A DNA stretch of 64,000 bases from Heligmosomoides polygyrus polygyrus (GCA_947396885.1 OX377201.1:4879879-4943878), one strand, 5' to 3'; positions 40,205-50,290 are shown, counted from the first letter of the stretch. Notes: generated from the letters alone by a model not told the origin. Translations and numbers: made by a program.

Positions 40205-40508
40205 GAGGGTAAGGGATAAAGGATAAAGGACGGAGTTACTCAACCTCCTTTGGGATGGGCCACGCATTCTACTCACACGGAATGCCGTGGAGGCGATTTG
40301 AATGCGCATCTGGCCATATAATGACTTGCGGTGGCCAGCCGATGAAACAGTCAGCTCTTTATCCTTATCCCAGACAAACTTGGTACCAAATCACCGATCT
40401 CGGAGGGATGGAAGGCTTGGTTGGCCTGGGCGGGAAATGCGAACCAGAAACCTGGAATCGGGTGCAGGCGACAGGCGGCGCCTCCCCCGACTGCGCTCCA
40501 CGCGCCCT
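40205..40508 (-). mobile_element. SINE copy, complete
   Basis: Tail AGGGATAAAGGATAAAGG, then GACGGAGTTACTCAACCTCC, GCATTCTACTCACACGGAAT, a duplicated CC in CTTATCCCAGACAAACTTGG, AACCTGGAATCGGGTGCAGG, and head GACTGCGCTCCACGCGCCC. It has A/T-rich flanks on both sides. Confidence 0.9.
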
Positions 40509-40939
40509 GAGGAGCATATCACTTCTGAAAATGGCATATGTTCCATTTTAAAATCAAATTAGACACTTTTGAAAGTAGTAAAAGAGAAGCTCTACACTCC
40601 TTTAACTCCCTGCGATTTTAATTTGATTTGTTCAACAGGCTTGTCAATGGAACTACGAAACAATCACTAAAACCACACATACACTTTCACCTCACTGTAT
40701 CATTTAAGCATCATTTACACTAATAACCAAATTAAAGTTGCAAAAATAAAAATATTATAAAATTCAAACAGTGTCTTTGCTTATCGAAGCAGTTGAATTA
40801 AAGAATTTTAAAAAAGCAACACTAAACCTTCCTTGAACACAAATTATTCTAAATTTCTAGGAGACTCTCTAGTGTAGCGTGAATGAGCTTTTTTGCTTTG
40901 GAAGTCACTTGATATGAAATCTTCAAATAAAAAGCATAA

Positions 40940-41222
40940 ACGATAAAGGATAAAGGGCGGCGTTACTCAATCCTTTTCGGGATGCGCCACAAACTCTACT
41001 TCTACTGGATGTCGTGGAGGCGACTGGAATGCTTATTTGGCCATACACGTGCAAGCCGATGAACAAGACAGCACTTTATCCTTTCCAGACAATACTTGGT
41101 CCAAGTCACCGACCCCGGAGGGAAGGAAGGCTTGGTTGGCCTGAGCGGAAAATCCGAACCAGGAGCGTGCTACCGGGTGCACGCGACAGCCGGCGCCTCC
41201 TCCGACTGTGCTACACACGCCC
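40940..41222 (-). mobile_element. SINE copy
   Basis: Tail ACGATAAAGGATAAAGGGCG, then TCGGGATGCGCCACAAACTC, a deletion where GACTTGCGGTGGCC is normally found (TACACGTGCAAGCCGATG), and head GACTGTGCTACACACGCCC. Otherwise in full order. Confidence 0.9.
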
Positions 41223-41404
41223 TCCCTCAAATACGTTTAGAAAAATGTCCAATTTTGCTGGAACAGTGTCTAATGAGATTTGAAGAGTGTTTAATTTGCT
41301 TTGAGGAGATCCTGTATGGTGAGGCTCTATCTTTGTATAGATTACGTGTTCGAAAGGTTGAGGCGACGTCTGACGCGGTAGCCATATTTTCACTTGATGC
41401 TTCC

Positions 41405-41450
41405 TTTCAGGCTCTGAAGAAGGAGATATTGTCGGAACGTTAGCCAGTGA
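41405..41450 (+). ncRNA. Degenerate hammerhead-like / Penelope 3' block
   Basis: TTTCAGGCTCTGAAGAAGG, then AGATATTGTCGGAACGTTAGCC. It matches the 39.69-kb block in its first 20 bases, but stem II and the GAAA box (GGAA) have decayed. Probably a relic of another Penelope-like copy whose coding part is gone. Confidence 0.4.
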
Positions 41451-41780
41451 AGATCTGTAAAACCTCGTATGAAACTCAAACAAAACGCCGCTACAACAGT
41501 TTTAAGGAAAGTTCAGTAAAAATTAAAAATGTATCTCAGGAGGTGCTCCAGAAAAGGTACACTTAGGCAAGAGCTTGAAAAAAAACCCTAAAACTTTCTC
41601 AACGCCTAGAATTTAGCTCAAGTTTACAATTGATCCTATTTAGAGTACCACGAAACGAGTATGGAAACTACTAAAGAATTACGTTTAAATGTACATAAAA
41701 AGCCTTCAGAATCTTAAGGAATGGAGGGTGTGCCTTGGTTGACGTGATGCAATAAGAGGAAACATTCTGCGTTTTCAGGA

Positions 41781-42047
41781 ATGGGAACGCGTTTCAGAAC
41801 GTTTATAGGCGACGTCAAGGACGTTGTCTCAGCGTTCGTTCGAGACTTGCGCGTCGGCAAAATGAAGGTCTTACAGAGGAATATTGCGCTCATGGTTCCT
41901 TGTTGTTGGTCTCCTATGGAAGCTGGGGAGTTTTTGGACACTGACGTCACTTTAAAGTCCAGCTTGGAAGATCTCAAGAAGGCTGCCAGTTTGAAGGAAT
42001 TACTCTACGTCGTCAGGCAGAATAACGAATATTTCAAGATACTATGA
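41781..42047 (+). CDS. Unrecognised 88-codon reading frame after a TTTTCAG acceptor
   Basis: TTTTCAG ends at 41778, two bases before the ATG at 41781, an arrangement typical of nematode trans- or cis-spliced first coding exons. The product (MGTRFRTFIGDVKDVVSAFV onward) has no signal peptide. It has a run of alternating charged and hydrophobic residues and ends at TGA 42045-42047. I recognise no family. It could equally be a chance frame. No downstream donor stands out. Confidence 0.25.
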   Translation: MGTRFRTFIGDVKDVVSAFVRDLRVGKMKVLQRNIALMVPCCWSPMEAGEFLDTDVTLKSSLEDLKKAASLKELLYVVRQNNEYFKIL

Positions 42048-42487
42048 CTACAAGGAAATAAGAGACCACCAACGTCATCCAGAAAAACACAAATGATGGG
42101 TTCATTACCAATTCGCAGCTGCGTTTATTGCACAACAAAACTGAGACGCTGCAAGATACGTCACCACAGCTGCACGTATCCCCACCACACATCAGACATA
42201 AGAGGAGATAAGGCGCACCTACGTGAGGCTCAGAGCCCACTGATGATGACGCCACTGAGGTGATCATAGTTGTGGTGGCTTCGATGCCATCTGCTCGTTC
42301 AGCTTACGACTGATAAGCTCGTAGCAACGTTCCCGGGAAGGTAGAGCCGCGACTAGGTGAAGACGTTCCTAGCCGTAATGTTTATATATATATATTTATT
42401 TATTTATTTATTTATTGTACGTGGATGTCTACACACAGTACTATTTAAAAATCAGCTGTCTAAAAAGGCATTATAGGATATACACAG
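42048..42487. other. Unassigned stretch with (TTTA)n at 42391-42417
   Basis: Contains a TATATATA/TTTATTTA run at 42384-42417. No gene or terminal repeat recognised. Confidence 0.4.
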
Positions 42488-42782
42488 AGGATTATAAGGA
42501 TAAAGAACGGCGTTACTCAATCCCTTTCGCAGTGCGCCATGCATTCTACTTCTACGGGATGTCGTGGAGGGGACATGAATGCGTATTTGGCCATACAATG
42601 ACTTGCGGTGGCCAGCCGATGAACAAGTCAGCGCTCTACCCTTCCCAGACAAGTCTGGTACCAATTCACCGACCCCGGAGGGATGGAAGGCTTGGTTGAC
42701 CTGGGCGGGAAATCCGAACCAGGAACCTGGTATCGGGTGCACGCGACAGTCGGCACCTCCCACGATTGCGCTACACGCGCCA
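42488..42782 (-). mobile_element. SINE copy, near consensus
   Basis: Tail ATTATAAGGATAAAGAACGG, then CCATGCATTCTACTTCTACG, GGTGGCCAGCCGATGAACAA, CAGACAAGTCTGGTACCAAT, AACCTGGTATCGGGTGCACG and head GATTGCGCTACACGCGCC. Its right end is about 24 bp from the ribosomal DNA fragment. Confidence 0.9.
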
Positions 42783-42805
42783 CAGTTAAATTACAACCTT
42801 AAACC

Positions 42806-43022
42806 TAGTAAGTGTGAGTCATCAGCTCACGCTGATTACGTCCCTGCCATTTGTACACATGGCCCGTCGCTGTCCGGGACTGAGCTGCCCCGAGAGGACT
42901 GCGGGCTGCTGTACCAGAGCGTTTGGTTTGCGGTATGGCGGGAAACAGTTCAATCGCAATGGCTTGAACCGGGTAAAAGTCGTAATAAGGTATCTGGAGG
43001 TGAACCTGCAGATGGATCATCG
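42806..43022 (+). pseudogene. 3' end of 18S (SSU) rRNA gene, decayed
   Basis: Starting AGTAAGTGTGAGTCATCAGC, it contains the hallmark 3' SSU sequence: GATTACGTCCCTGCC, a changed TTGTACACATGGCCCG (normally ACACCGCCCG), GGGAAACAGTTCAATCGCAA, CGTAATAAGG (normally CGTAACAAGG) and TGAACCTGCAGATGGATCAT at the mature 3' end. Substitutions in the decoding-site segment show it is not a functional ribosomal gene. Only about 217 bp of the roughly 1.8-kb gene is present. Confidence 0.9.
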
Positions 43023-43292
43023 CCGAAACCAAAAGCCATGGTTTGTTCGTTAGATGTATTCCGAGAAACCAACACGCTAGTATGTTTGTACGAGCAGGTC
43101 GTCAAACGTTGGCAGTAACGATCACCGTTAGAGCTCACATGTAAGGTGCCTAGGTATGTCGATGAGTCGTTTGTTGAGTGACGGCAGTGATTCGCACATA
43201 CGCGGCGTACCGTAACCGTAACGGTACCCTGTGTCGGATTTTTGCGGCTCGACGAGGCTTGATGAGCATTGCTACAATGCCGCCTTACACAA
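43023..43292 (+). pseudogene. ITS1 of ribosomal DNA, partial
   Basis: Continues directly from the 18S end. The GCGGCTCGACGAGGCTTGAT segment and GAGCATTGCTACAATGCCGC near its end resemble, from memory, the 3' part of ITS1 in strongylid nematodes. 5.8S is not reached; the sequence diverges after GCCGCCTTACAC. It supports the taxonomic reading of the window. Confidence 0.65.
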
Positions 43293-43431
43293 AACGTCGT
43301 GTCCAAAGTTGACTGTACTTTCACGCCATCTCGTAAAGGCAAATATGTGTATTTCTTCAATAGAACGAGTGGCTCTGATCAACTACATATATTATATAAC
43401 GACTCAGTGTTTCACCTCTCCTCCAACCTGG

Positions 43432-43599
43432 GGCCGGATTCATCAAAGTTACTGCAGCAACTTTAACGGAGAATTGTAAACGCAAAGCTCAGATAACGCG
43501 GCTTATCGCTCACCATATCGCTTGATAAGCCGCGTTATCTGAGCTTTTGCTTACAATTCTCCGTTAAAGTTACTGCAGTAACTTTGATGAATCCGGCCC
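43432..43599. mobile_element. CWG-type MITE, palindromic 168-bp subfamily
   Basis: Almost a perfect palindrome: GGGCCGGATTCATCAAAGTT at one end and its inverse at the other, with CTG on both sides (43429-43431; 43600-43602). Arms of about 75 bp include TTAACGGAGAATTGTAA and AGCTCAGATAACGCGGCTTA. The loop is only about 20 bases. Confidence 0.9.
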
Positions 43600-43736
43600 C
43601 TGGTTCAATTCCCCGTCCACGGTGTAATGGCAACCTTCAATAGGGTGTGCGGTAACCGAACCACTTGATTAGAGCTGTAGTGCTGGGAAGACCAGCGCCT
43701 TGGCATACTGCGCCATTTGCATGGCCTAACATTTGC

Positions 43737-44457
43737 CAATCTTACGAAGAAGATGTTAATGAGGAAAGGACAAGTTTCTGATGCCCCATTCTCGCTCAAC
43801 GGAACGAACATCTCCGAATGCTCCAGCTACGTGTATCTGGGTCGCGAAGTCAATATGGCCAACGACCTAGCGCCGGAGCTGAGCAGGAGGAAACGAGCGG
43901 CTTGGGGACCTTTCAAGAGCGTCGAAGAAGTCGCGAAGAAGACGAAGAACGTCCGACTCCGTGCCCACATATTCGACTCCACTCTTCTTCCTGCCCTAAC
44001 ATAGGCCTCAGAGTCCTGGGCAATGCGAAAGCAGTATGAACACGCGATCAGCGTCGCGCAGCGTGGAATCGAGAGGACGATGCTCGGAGTGACACGACTC
44101 ATGCAAGTGAGAGAAGGCCTCCGGAGTTCCGAGCTCGACGTTCGAAGATCAGAGACGCTGTCGCGAGGGCCAAGTTGTCGAAAATTAGGTGGGCCGGCCA
44201 CGTAATGCGCTTCGCAGACACCCGCTGGACAAGAGCCGTTACCGGCTGGATTCCGGGGGATGTCAGGAGAACACCGGGACGCCCACCAACGCGTTGGTCG
44301 GACTTCTTCGTGAAAGCCTTGAACGACCGATATGACGCTCTTCGCGTCCCTCGAGCGAGGAGGATCCATTGGACCACTCTGGCACGCGACAGGGACGAAT
44401 GGAGACGCTGCTGGCGCCCGCTCGAGCGAGTCGATGATCAACGGGACGAAATGTGAT
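43737..44457 (+). pseudogene. RTE C-terminal fragment
   Basis: Begins at LTKKMLMRKGQVSDAPFSLN (just after the FADD region), then SSYVYLGREVNMANDLAPEL, RLRAHIFDSTLLPALT followed by a stop, [20 protein letters not shown] and [20 protein letters not shown]. At least two frameshifts and one stop. Its 3' end has GATACAGGTGAACATTTG. It is the 3' third of the same RTE family as 17.4-19.5 kb. Confidence 0.9.
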
Positions 44458-44499
44458 ACAGGTGAACATTTGCCACCTTTTTGCTACATCTACCTTTCC

Positions 44500-45707
44500 A
44501 GGTCGGTGGAGGTAGCGAAGTAAGGCCTATGTTATTCTTCGGCGACAGGTCGCCGACACAGCGACCCGTTACCGACAGCCCGTCACAGACGTCTTCGGTA
44601 CCGTCGGCGACGCGTCGACAGGAGAGTATCTGAGCGCGTTTTCAATGTCATCATTTGGTAACCAGTCTGCGGATCGAAACGCTAGGTGCTTACATTTCGT
44701 GATTTTTCGAAATTCACAGGAAAAATTAATTCTTCATTAATGTAAATTCTATTTCGAAAAAGCTCTCCGTAGAGGTTTGCAGTGTCATTTCAGAAAGCGA
44801 CGAAACACTTACTTATTCGAATACGCGGGAAAAGAGGCAATTGATGCCGTCCTCATCTTTCTTAGTTTTGCCAGTTGTTCGCATTTTTATTGCTCTTAGC
44901 GTCCTCACGTTTCTCTACCGCCGTTTCGTATTTTTCCGTTTTAAGGCCGACTTTCATAATTTGGCTGATCCGTATCAGTTTTTCCCAATTCTTCACCGTT
45001 CTTATCATGTTTTCAGTTTTCTGCACAGTTTTATTTTGTACTTGCTCTGCAAGAAAGCGGAAAGGCCTAGAAAGCGCGAATAGAACGGGTGAGAAGTACA
45101 AAAAAGCGAAGAAAGATGACTAAGCGAAGGGAAGGTAAGGATTAGGCTCTCACACCCTCGCCAAACGCTCAGTGTTCCAGCAAGCTGAACGGATTTTCGC
45201 ATGGCATTAGGCCGTGGTTGTGAGACTAACAATGATAGAATGTTGATAGTAAAAATGACACTATTAGTGTCCGCAAGACGCGCGTTTTTGCACTTCTCAA
45301 TTTCGTAATTCGGTGGGGATGATGGCAGTGCCCGGAACGAAGAACCAACACAGACACAACAAAGAATCAAAATACTCCGTCGGAGCGCATTCTTTGCCAC
45401 CCTTGGATGACGTCGGCGACGGAAGTATAACACCCCTGCGAAGCTCCCGGCGACGCGTTGCCGAAGTACAACATAGGCCTAAGAGGAGGTGCCGACTGTC
45501 ACATGCACCCCGTTCCAGGTTTCTGGTTCGGATTCCCCTACAAGGCCGACCATGCCTTCCATCCTTACGTAGTCGGTGAATTGTTATCGAAGTCATCTTG
45601 GGGAGGATAAAGCGATGACTTGTTCATCGACTGGCCACCGAAATCCATTGTACGGCCATTCAAACCACCTCCACGACACCCGTAGAAGTAGAATGTGATG
45701 TTTATCC
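44500..45707 (+). mobile_element. SINE split by a TAA-type MITE
   Basis: Head piece to 44523 (GGTAGCGAAGTAA), then after the MITE GAGGAGGTGCCGACTGTCAC, CAGGTTTCTGGTTCGGATTC, TTCCATCCTTACGTAGTCGG and CCCGTAGAAGTAGAATGTGA, with a short TTTATCC tail. The head and tail pieces join without loss in the box A region when the MITE and one TAA are removed. Confidence 0.7.
44524..45479. mobile_element. TAA-type inverted-repeat element (PIF/Harbinger-like), 956 bp
   Basis: Ends GGCCTATGTTATTCTTCGGC and the inverse of GGCCTATGTTGTACTTCGGC, flanked by TAA (44521-44523 and 45480-45482). The interior has no transposase. A hydrophobic frame at 44841-45083 reflects T-rich DNA. Duplication TWA and GG-starting ends point to PIF/Harbinger. 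The 140-bp MITE at 57.55 kb shares the ends. Confidence 0.8.
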
Positions 45708-45945
45708 AATATCGCTGCTATCTATAAGCCCTTTAAGCGTGAAAATTGAAGGCGACCAAAACTAAGAGAAAGGAATTTTACCTGTTCGAATGAGAACCAA
45801 CAATGTTTCTATCCATCTAAATTGCGTGCCATATTGGCTCAGGGGTATCCTGACGGAGTGGTCATACAGAATTCCGGAAGAATTTTGAGGAATGCGCAGA
45901 CTGAACTGCCCGGGAGATCTTTAAATTATTAACTGTTATCCTCGA

Positions 45946-46248
45946 ATGGGCACGTGGAGCGCAGTGGGAGGAGGCGCGACTGCCGCCTGCACCCGATACC
46001 AGGTTCCTGGTTCGGATTACCCGCCCAGGCCAACCAAGCCTTCCATCCCTCTGGGGTCGGTGAATTGGTACCAGACTTGTCTGGGAAGGATAAAGCACAG
46101 ACTTGTACATCGGCTGGCCACCGCAAGTCATTGTGTGGCCAAATACGCATTCAACTCGCCTCCACGACATCCCGTGGAAGTAGAATGCGTGGCGCATCCC
46201 AAAGAGGATTTAATAACGCCGTCCTTTATTCTTTTTATCCTTTATCCT
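45946..46248 (+). mobile_element. SINE copy, complete, plus orientation
   Basis: Head GGGCACGTGGAGCGCAGTGG, CAGGTTCCTGGTTCGGATTA, GGTGAATTGGTACCAGACTT, CGTGGAAGTAGAATGCGTGG, tail TATTCTTTTTATCCTTTATC. Box A carries a TA-to-GA change at its start. Confidence 0.9.
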
Positions 46249-46736
46249 CGAGCAAAATCTTTACAGAGCAACCTCTACACTTTACGGATGAAGAAGATTC
46301 GATTCAATCGCACAGGTGTTTGTTGAAGCAGTAGTCGTGACCTCAATCCGTGATCGTGACTACGAAACTGTTTAGAAGAATAATAAAGAAGAATACAAAA
46401 GGCAGATTCATTGATGATGTCAGACGCTAGTAATGTCAGCCGATGACGAAGAAGGCGCTGATGTTTATTATCGGCGAGTCTACCGTCTGGGGAGATTTTC
46501 GATTCTAGACAACTGCGGCGGACTCATTCACTACTACAAATGGATTTGTGGTCACCATTTCTGACAAACACTCTAAACGGCTAGATTTCAGTAATGTCCA
46601 TCCATAATGTTATTGCGTCAACCCTTCAGGTTTCACGGAATATGCTGAATCCCAAAAGAACTCAAACTCAAAAATGCCAGACTACGTAGATTCGTTTCCC
46701 ATTCACTTTGAACAAGCGCACAACAGCGCACATCAG

Positions 46737-46874
46737 AAGCCGGATTATTCAACGGATAACCCGTGGGTATAAGGGGTAGGGATATCCACGATGAAGCCTG
46801 CGTCTCTGTCTCTTACCTTATCTCTTATTCTTATACCCCGAACCCCGTTGGTTCAATTGTTGATGAATTCGGCC
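46737..46874. mobile_element. CWG-type MITE, short (~138 bp) subfamily
   Basis: Left end AAGCCGGATTATTCAAC, right end GTTGATGAATTCGGCC, with CAG on both sides. The interior has AACCCGTGGGTATAAGGGGT and AGCCTGCGTCTCTG, shared with the nested element at 54236-54400. The ends are partly decayed. Confidence 0.7.
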
Positions 46875-47024
46875 CAGAAATGTTAGAGAAACAGACTGAG
46901 AAAAATCCCTGAGTCGAGGATATAGAGGCGGTTGATTTCAAGCCCTCGACGAGCACTATGGGCCTTTGTTCTCGTGCTTGATTTATAAGCACTTTCTTCG
47001 TACAGAACACGGAGTAGGGGGACA

Positions 47025-47239
47025 AAGGGTAAACGATAAAAGACCACGCTAGTGAATCCCTTTTGAGATGTGTCGCACATTCTACTCCTAGGGGATGTCA
47101 TGACACCGGATTCATCAACAATTCAACCCGCGGGTATGCGGGCTACAAGGGGTAAAAGTAAAATAAGGGGCGCAGATCTCATGATGGGTATCCCTATCCC
47201 CTATAGCCATTGATTAGTCGTTGATGAATCCGGCCCATT
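47025..47239. mobile_element. SINE tail fragment interrupted by a short CWG-family MITE
   Basis: SINE tail (GTAAACGATAAAAGACC, then GATGTGTCGCACATTCTACT to GATGTCATGA) reaches about 47102. The MITE occupies 47103-47236 (ACACCGGATTCATCAAC to GTTGATGAATCCGGCCC), and TTGAGGC resumes SINE-like sequence. The flanking trinucleotides ATG and ATT do not fit CWG, so the duplication is uncertain. Confidence 0.5.
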
Positions 47240-47242
47240 GAG

Positions 47243-47393
47243 GCAAATTGGACCCCCCGGGCTGAAGTTTCGGACCGCTTGAACGCCAGCCACAAAATCG
47301 ATAATTTGATCAATATCGATTGATGGCGATCGACACCTTTAAAACGAACTTCAGATTAGTTTTCAGTACACATTGTATCCGAATAATCATTTT
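47243..47393 (+). repeat. TATCGAT-rich repeat, copy 3a
   Basis: TGAAGTTTCGGACCGC, then AATTTGATCAATATCGATTG, then ACGAACTTCAGATTAGTTTT. One unit of the same repeat as at 5.06 kb, immediately followed by the ATCCGAA minisatellite. Confidence 0.7.
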
Positions 47394-47740
47394 CGGGTAT
47401 CCGATTCGGACAGCCTGCTCAGAATCATCTAAAAATCCGAGGTCCGCGAAATTGTCCGTATCCGATTCATTCGAAAATCCTGGTACCCCGGAATAGTTGT
47501 TATTCGAATCATCGAAAAATCCGGGGTCAGCCAACATAGCGTCATCCGATTCATCCAGAAATCTGCGGTCAGCCAAAATAGCGTTATCCGAATCATCCAA
47601 TTATCCGAAGATTTGGTCAAATCAATGTATTTAATGAATCATTTTCGGATATCCGATTTGGATAATCCGATCCGAATCATCCAAAAATCCGGGTTCCAAA
47701 AAATCGCCGTTTTTCGATTCATCTAATTACGCAAAGATTT
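47394..47740. repeat. 42-bp tandem repeat (ATCCGAA minisatellite), copy 2
   Basis: At least four units of 42 bp start with GA(A/T)TCATC, contain AAAATCCGGGGTC, and end in a TCCG or TATCC-type motif, from about 47421 to 47589. Read on the minus strand the unit is 14 codons without stops (DESDDAMLADPGFL-like). Degenerate units continue to 47740. Confidence 0.8.
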
Positions 47741-47968
47741 TCGATCGGATATAATATATAGTGTTCAGGGACCTCGATGACCCCCAAGGCTAAAGTTCCC
47801 AGGCAGGCAGAAGACGTCTGGGTGTTTTCCGCTATTTTCGCGCCCCCTAGTTTGATCAATATCAACTGATGGCGATCAATATTTCGAAGACAAACTTCAG
47901 ATTCGGGTTCATCGACCTCGATTACCCCTGGGCTAAAGTTCAGAAGCCGTAGAAGATGTCTGTGTATT
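47741..47968 (+). repeat. TATCGAT-rich repeat, copy 3b
   Basis: CTAAAGTTCCCAGGCAGGCA, GTGTTTTCCGCTATTTTCG and GTTTGATCAATATCAACTGA: a further unit on the far side of the minisatellite. The minisatellite may thus have arisen within, or been inserted into, this repeat. Confidence 0.7.
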
Positions 47969-47971
47969 TTT

Positions 47972-48215
47972 CATGCGCATCCGATACCAGGTTCCATTTT
48001 CGGATTTCCCGCCCAGCCCAGCCATTCCTTCCTTCCCTCCGCAATAGCTGGACTAACTGGACTTGATTGAAAATAAACAACACTGACTCATCAGTTGGCT
48101 ATCCCTTGTTAATGTATTGGCCAATTACGCCTTCAAATTACCGTAACAACATCCCATTCAAGAAGATTGTGTAGAGCATCCCAAGAGGGACTTAATAACG
48201 CTTAATAACGCTATT
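47972..48215 (+). mobile_element. SINE fragment, divergent
   Basis: Begins within the head (TGCGCATCCGATACCAGGTT), then CCTTCCCTCCGCAATAG, TCATCAGTTGGCTATCCC, AACATCCCATTCAAGAAGAT. Box A is missing and the rest is very diverged, so this is one of the older copies. Confidence 0.65.
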
Positions 48216-48500
48216 TTTTTGCCTCTAACGTCAACCTTTTAAACGTGAAAACCTCAGACGACCAAGACCAAGAGGGAATTTTGCCTGGTCGAATAAAGGC
48301 CAATAACCTTTCTTACCATCCAAATTGCGTGCCATAGTGGCTCAGAGGTATCTTGTCAGAGTGATCATATAAAATTCTGGAAGAATTTCAAGAAATGCAC
48401 AAACTGGACAGCTCGAACAATCTTTAAACTAAAAATTGCATTTTCAAGTATAGAGCAATCTGTACACTTTACGGATGGAGAAGATTTCAAGCGAACAGCT

Positions 48501-48690
48501 ATTCCTTCAGGGGTCGGTGAATTCTTATCAGAATTGTCTGTGAAAGAAAGACACTGACTTGTCCATCGGCTAGCCATTGCAATGTCATAATATAGGCCAA
48601 GTGCGTTTTCAGTTTGACTCCATGGCATCTCATAGAAGCAGAATGCGTGACGCATCTCAAAAGGGATTGGCTAATGTGGTCCTTTATCCT
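48501..48690 (+). mobile_element. SINE fragment (3' half)
   Basis: TTCAGGGGTCGGTGAATTCT, TGACTTGTCCATCGGCTAGC, GAAGCAGAATGCGTGACGCA, CCTTTATCC. The tRNA head is missing. Plus orientation. Confidence 0.7.
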
Positions 48691-48794
48691 ACTCCTTGTT
48701 CTGTACGAAGAAAGCGCTTATAAACTAAGCACGAGAACAAAGGCCCCTGGTGCTCGTCGAAAACTTGAAATCAACAGCCTCTATATTCTTGGGC

Positions 48795-48968
48795 CATACA
48801 ACGCCCTGCGGTGGCTAGCTTTACCCTTCCCAAACAGGTCTGGTACCAATTCACTGACCCCGGAGGGGTGGAAGGCTTGGTTGGCCTGTGCGGGATATCC
48901 GAACCAACAACATGGTTCGGGTGCACGCGACAGTCGTCACCTTCTCCGACTGCGCTACATGCGCCTTC
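48795..48968 (-). mobile_element. SINE fragment (head half)
   Basis: GCCATACAACGCCCTGCGGT to CTGCGCTACATGCGCC. Contains CCGAACCAACAACATGGTTC in place of the usual box B area. The tail half is absent. Confidence 0.75.
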
Positions 48969-49209
48969 CGAAAGCGGATGTTATCACTTTTCTCATGTTC
49001 TCGGTTGCGGAGCTGTTTCTTCGCTCCACAAAAGTGTTTAGTGAGCACAATCTCCAGCATCTGGTCCATTCTGTCCATTTTCTCTCAAGCCTGCAAGATT
49101 CTCTAAACAGGAATAGGACGTTGCTCTCAAAATGGTCAACCTTTCAAAAATCATTTATCAAAGCCTAACGTCTGGTCGTTGTACAAGTTTCATCACGCTG
49201 GATTAGTAC

Positions 49210-49440
49210 AACTTAGAGGATAAAGGTCGACGTTATTCAATCCTCTGGGAGAGTGCGCCACGCATTCTTCTCCTACGCGATACGTCGCTGTTCTATTCTT
49301 CCTAGTTGGGTCTTCCACCAAATCGCCTATCCCACAGGCACGTGACGCCTTCTCGGATCGGACGTGAAGCCGAACCAAGGACCTGGAATTGAGTTGCCCG
49401 CGACTGTCGCCGCCTTTTTCGACTGCGCTATTAGGTGCCT
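49210..49440 (-). mobile_element. SINE variant, strongly diverged or recombined
   Basis: Tail AGAGGATAAAGGTCGACGTT and CGCCACGCATTCTTCTCCTA are recognisable. The middle differs, and the head region ends with TTCGACTGCGCTATTAGGTG. It could be a second SINE subfamily. Confidence 0.5.
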
Positions 49441-49445
49441 TGGGG

Positions 49446-49650
49446 TAACTAATTGTAAACATATTTTGTACGAAGATAGAGGCGAAGCAAAACATGTTTA
49501 ATATTGTTTTAGCTGTCGTTGCTCTGCACTTTGATCACGATTGTTGTGCCGCTGCACTTAAAGTTGTTGAAGAGGTATGAAAATAATATTTTTAAATATT
49601 TTTAATCTGAATGAATAATACAATAATAATTTATATAATTTTACACATGA
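49446..49650. repeat. Dispersed repeat S, copy 2
   Basis: TAACTAATTGTAAACATATT, AAGATAGAGGCGAAGCAAAA, CGATTGTTGTGCCG and TTTACACATGAATTTACACC correspond block by block to 24108-24320. Confidence 0.65.
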
Positions 49651-50290
49651 ATTTACACCTCCTTCTATTAGAAGGGCATTAGTATCTATCCTAGTGGGGA
49701 GAGCGGCACTTCGCTTAGTATTTTTGCTTCGCTCTTCTAACGGTGCCTCCCTCCCCCCCCCTCCGACTAGGATAGATCCGGAGATTATTATTGGAACAAT
49801 ACAAGAAACTGACGACGGTGAAAAGTCTCGACATAAGAACACAAAGGGAAGTCGTAGGTGGAGTAAAAGGAGCATAGAACGCAATAGACGCGGCGCGGCG
49901 CCTATTGCCGCCCTGCTTGAGGTTCTGATTGGCAAGGAGCGACGGGGTAGGAAGTTGCTGCAGGTGAATCCACGTGTACGTGGGTTCAATCAAGTGAGTT
50001 AATGGGCGATTAGTGCCACACCACTATCCCATGCGGATTTCCCGGAAATGTCGCCGGTGGACTCAATGAGAAGCACGGAGTCATCGTCCGTCATTCTCAT
50101 TATAGCGGCGCCCTACGCAGAGCGTCTCTTGTGTTGACTAATCGCCTTGTTGTTGGACGGTAGCAGGGATGAGTTCGGATTACGTGCATCATGGGCCCAT
50201 TCTACATAGATCAGGCTCTTATTCGGACGACTAGCCAAGGTTAATGCTCCCGTTACAATGAGGAATTGTCTGGGCCGTTTGAGGAGGAAG
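49651..50290. other. Unassigned stretch with an open frame at 49694-50002
   Basis: The plus-strand frame encodes MGRAALRLVFLLRSSNGASL onward, rich in basic residues towards its end (RRWSKRSIERNRRGAAPIAA). I recognise no domain, and no splice acceptor precedes the ATG. The opposite frames overlap it equally well, so coding status is open. Confidence 0.25.

Noticed and set aside
42806..43022. Functional rRNA gene
   Set aside because: Only the last ~217 bp of 18S is present, with changes at universally conserved positions.
44841..45083. Hydrophobic 80-codon frame suggestive of a membrane protein
   Set aside because: It lies in T-rich interior DNA of a non-autonomous MITE; overlapping frames on both strands are equally open.
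47394..47740. CRISPR-like array
   Set aside because: The units are contiguous degenerate 42-bp repeats without unique spacers, and the DNA is clearly eukaryotic.
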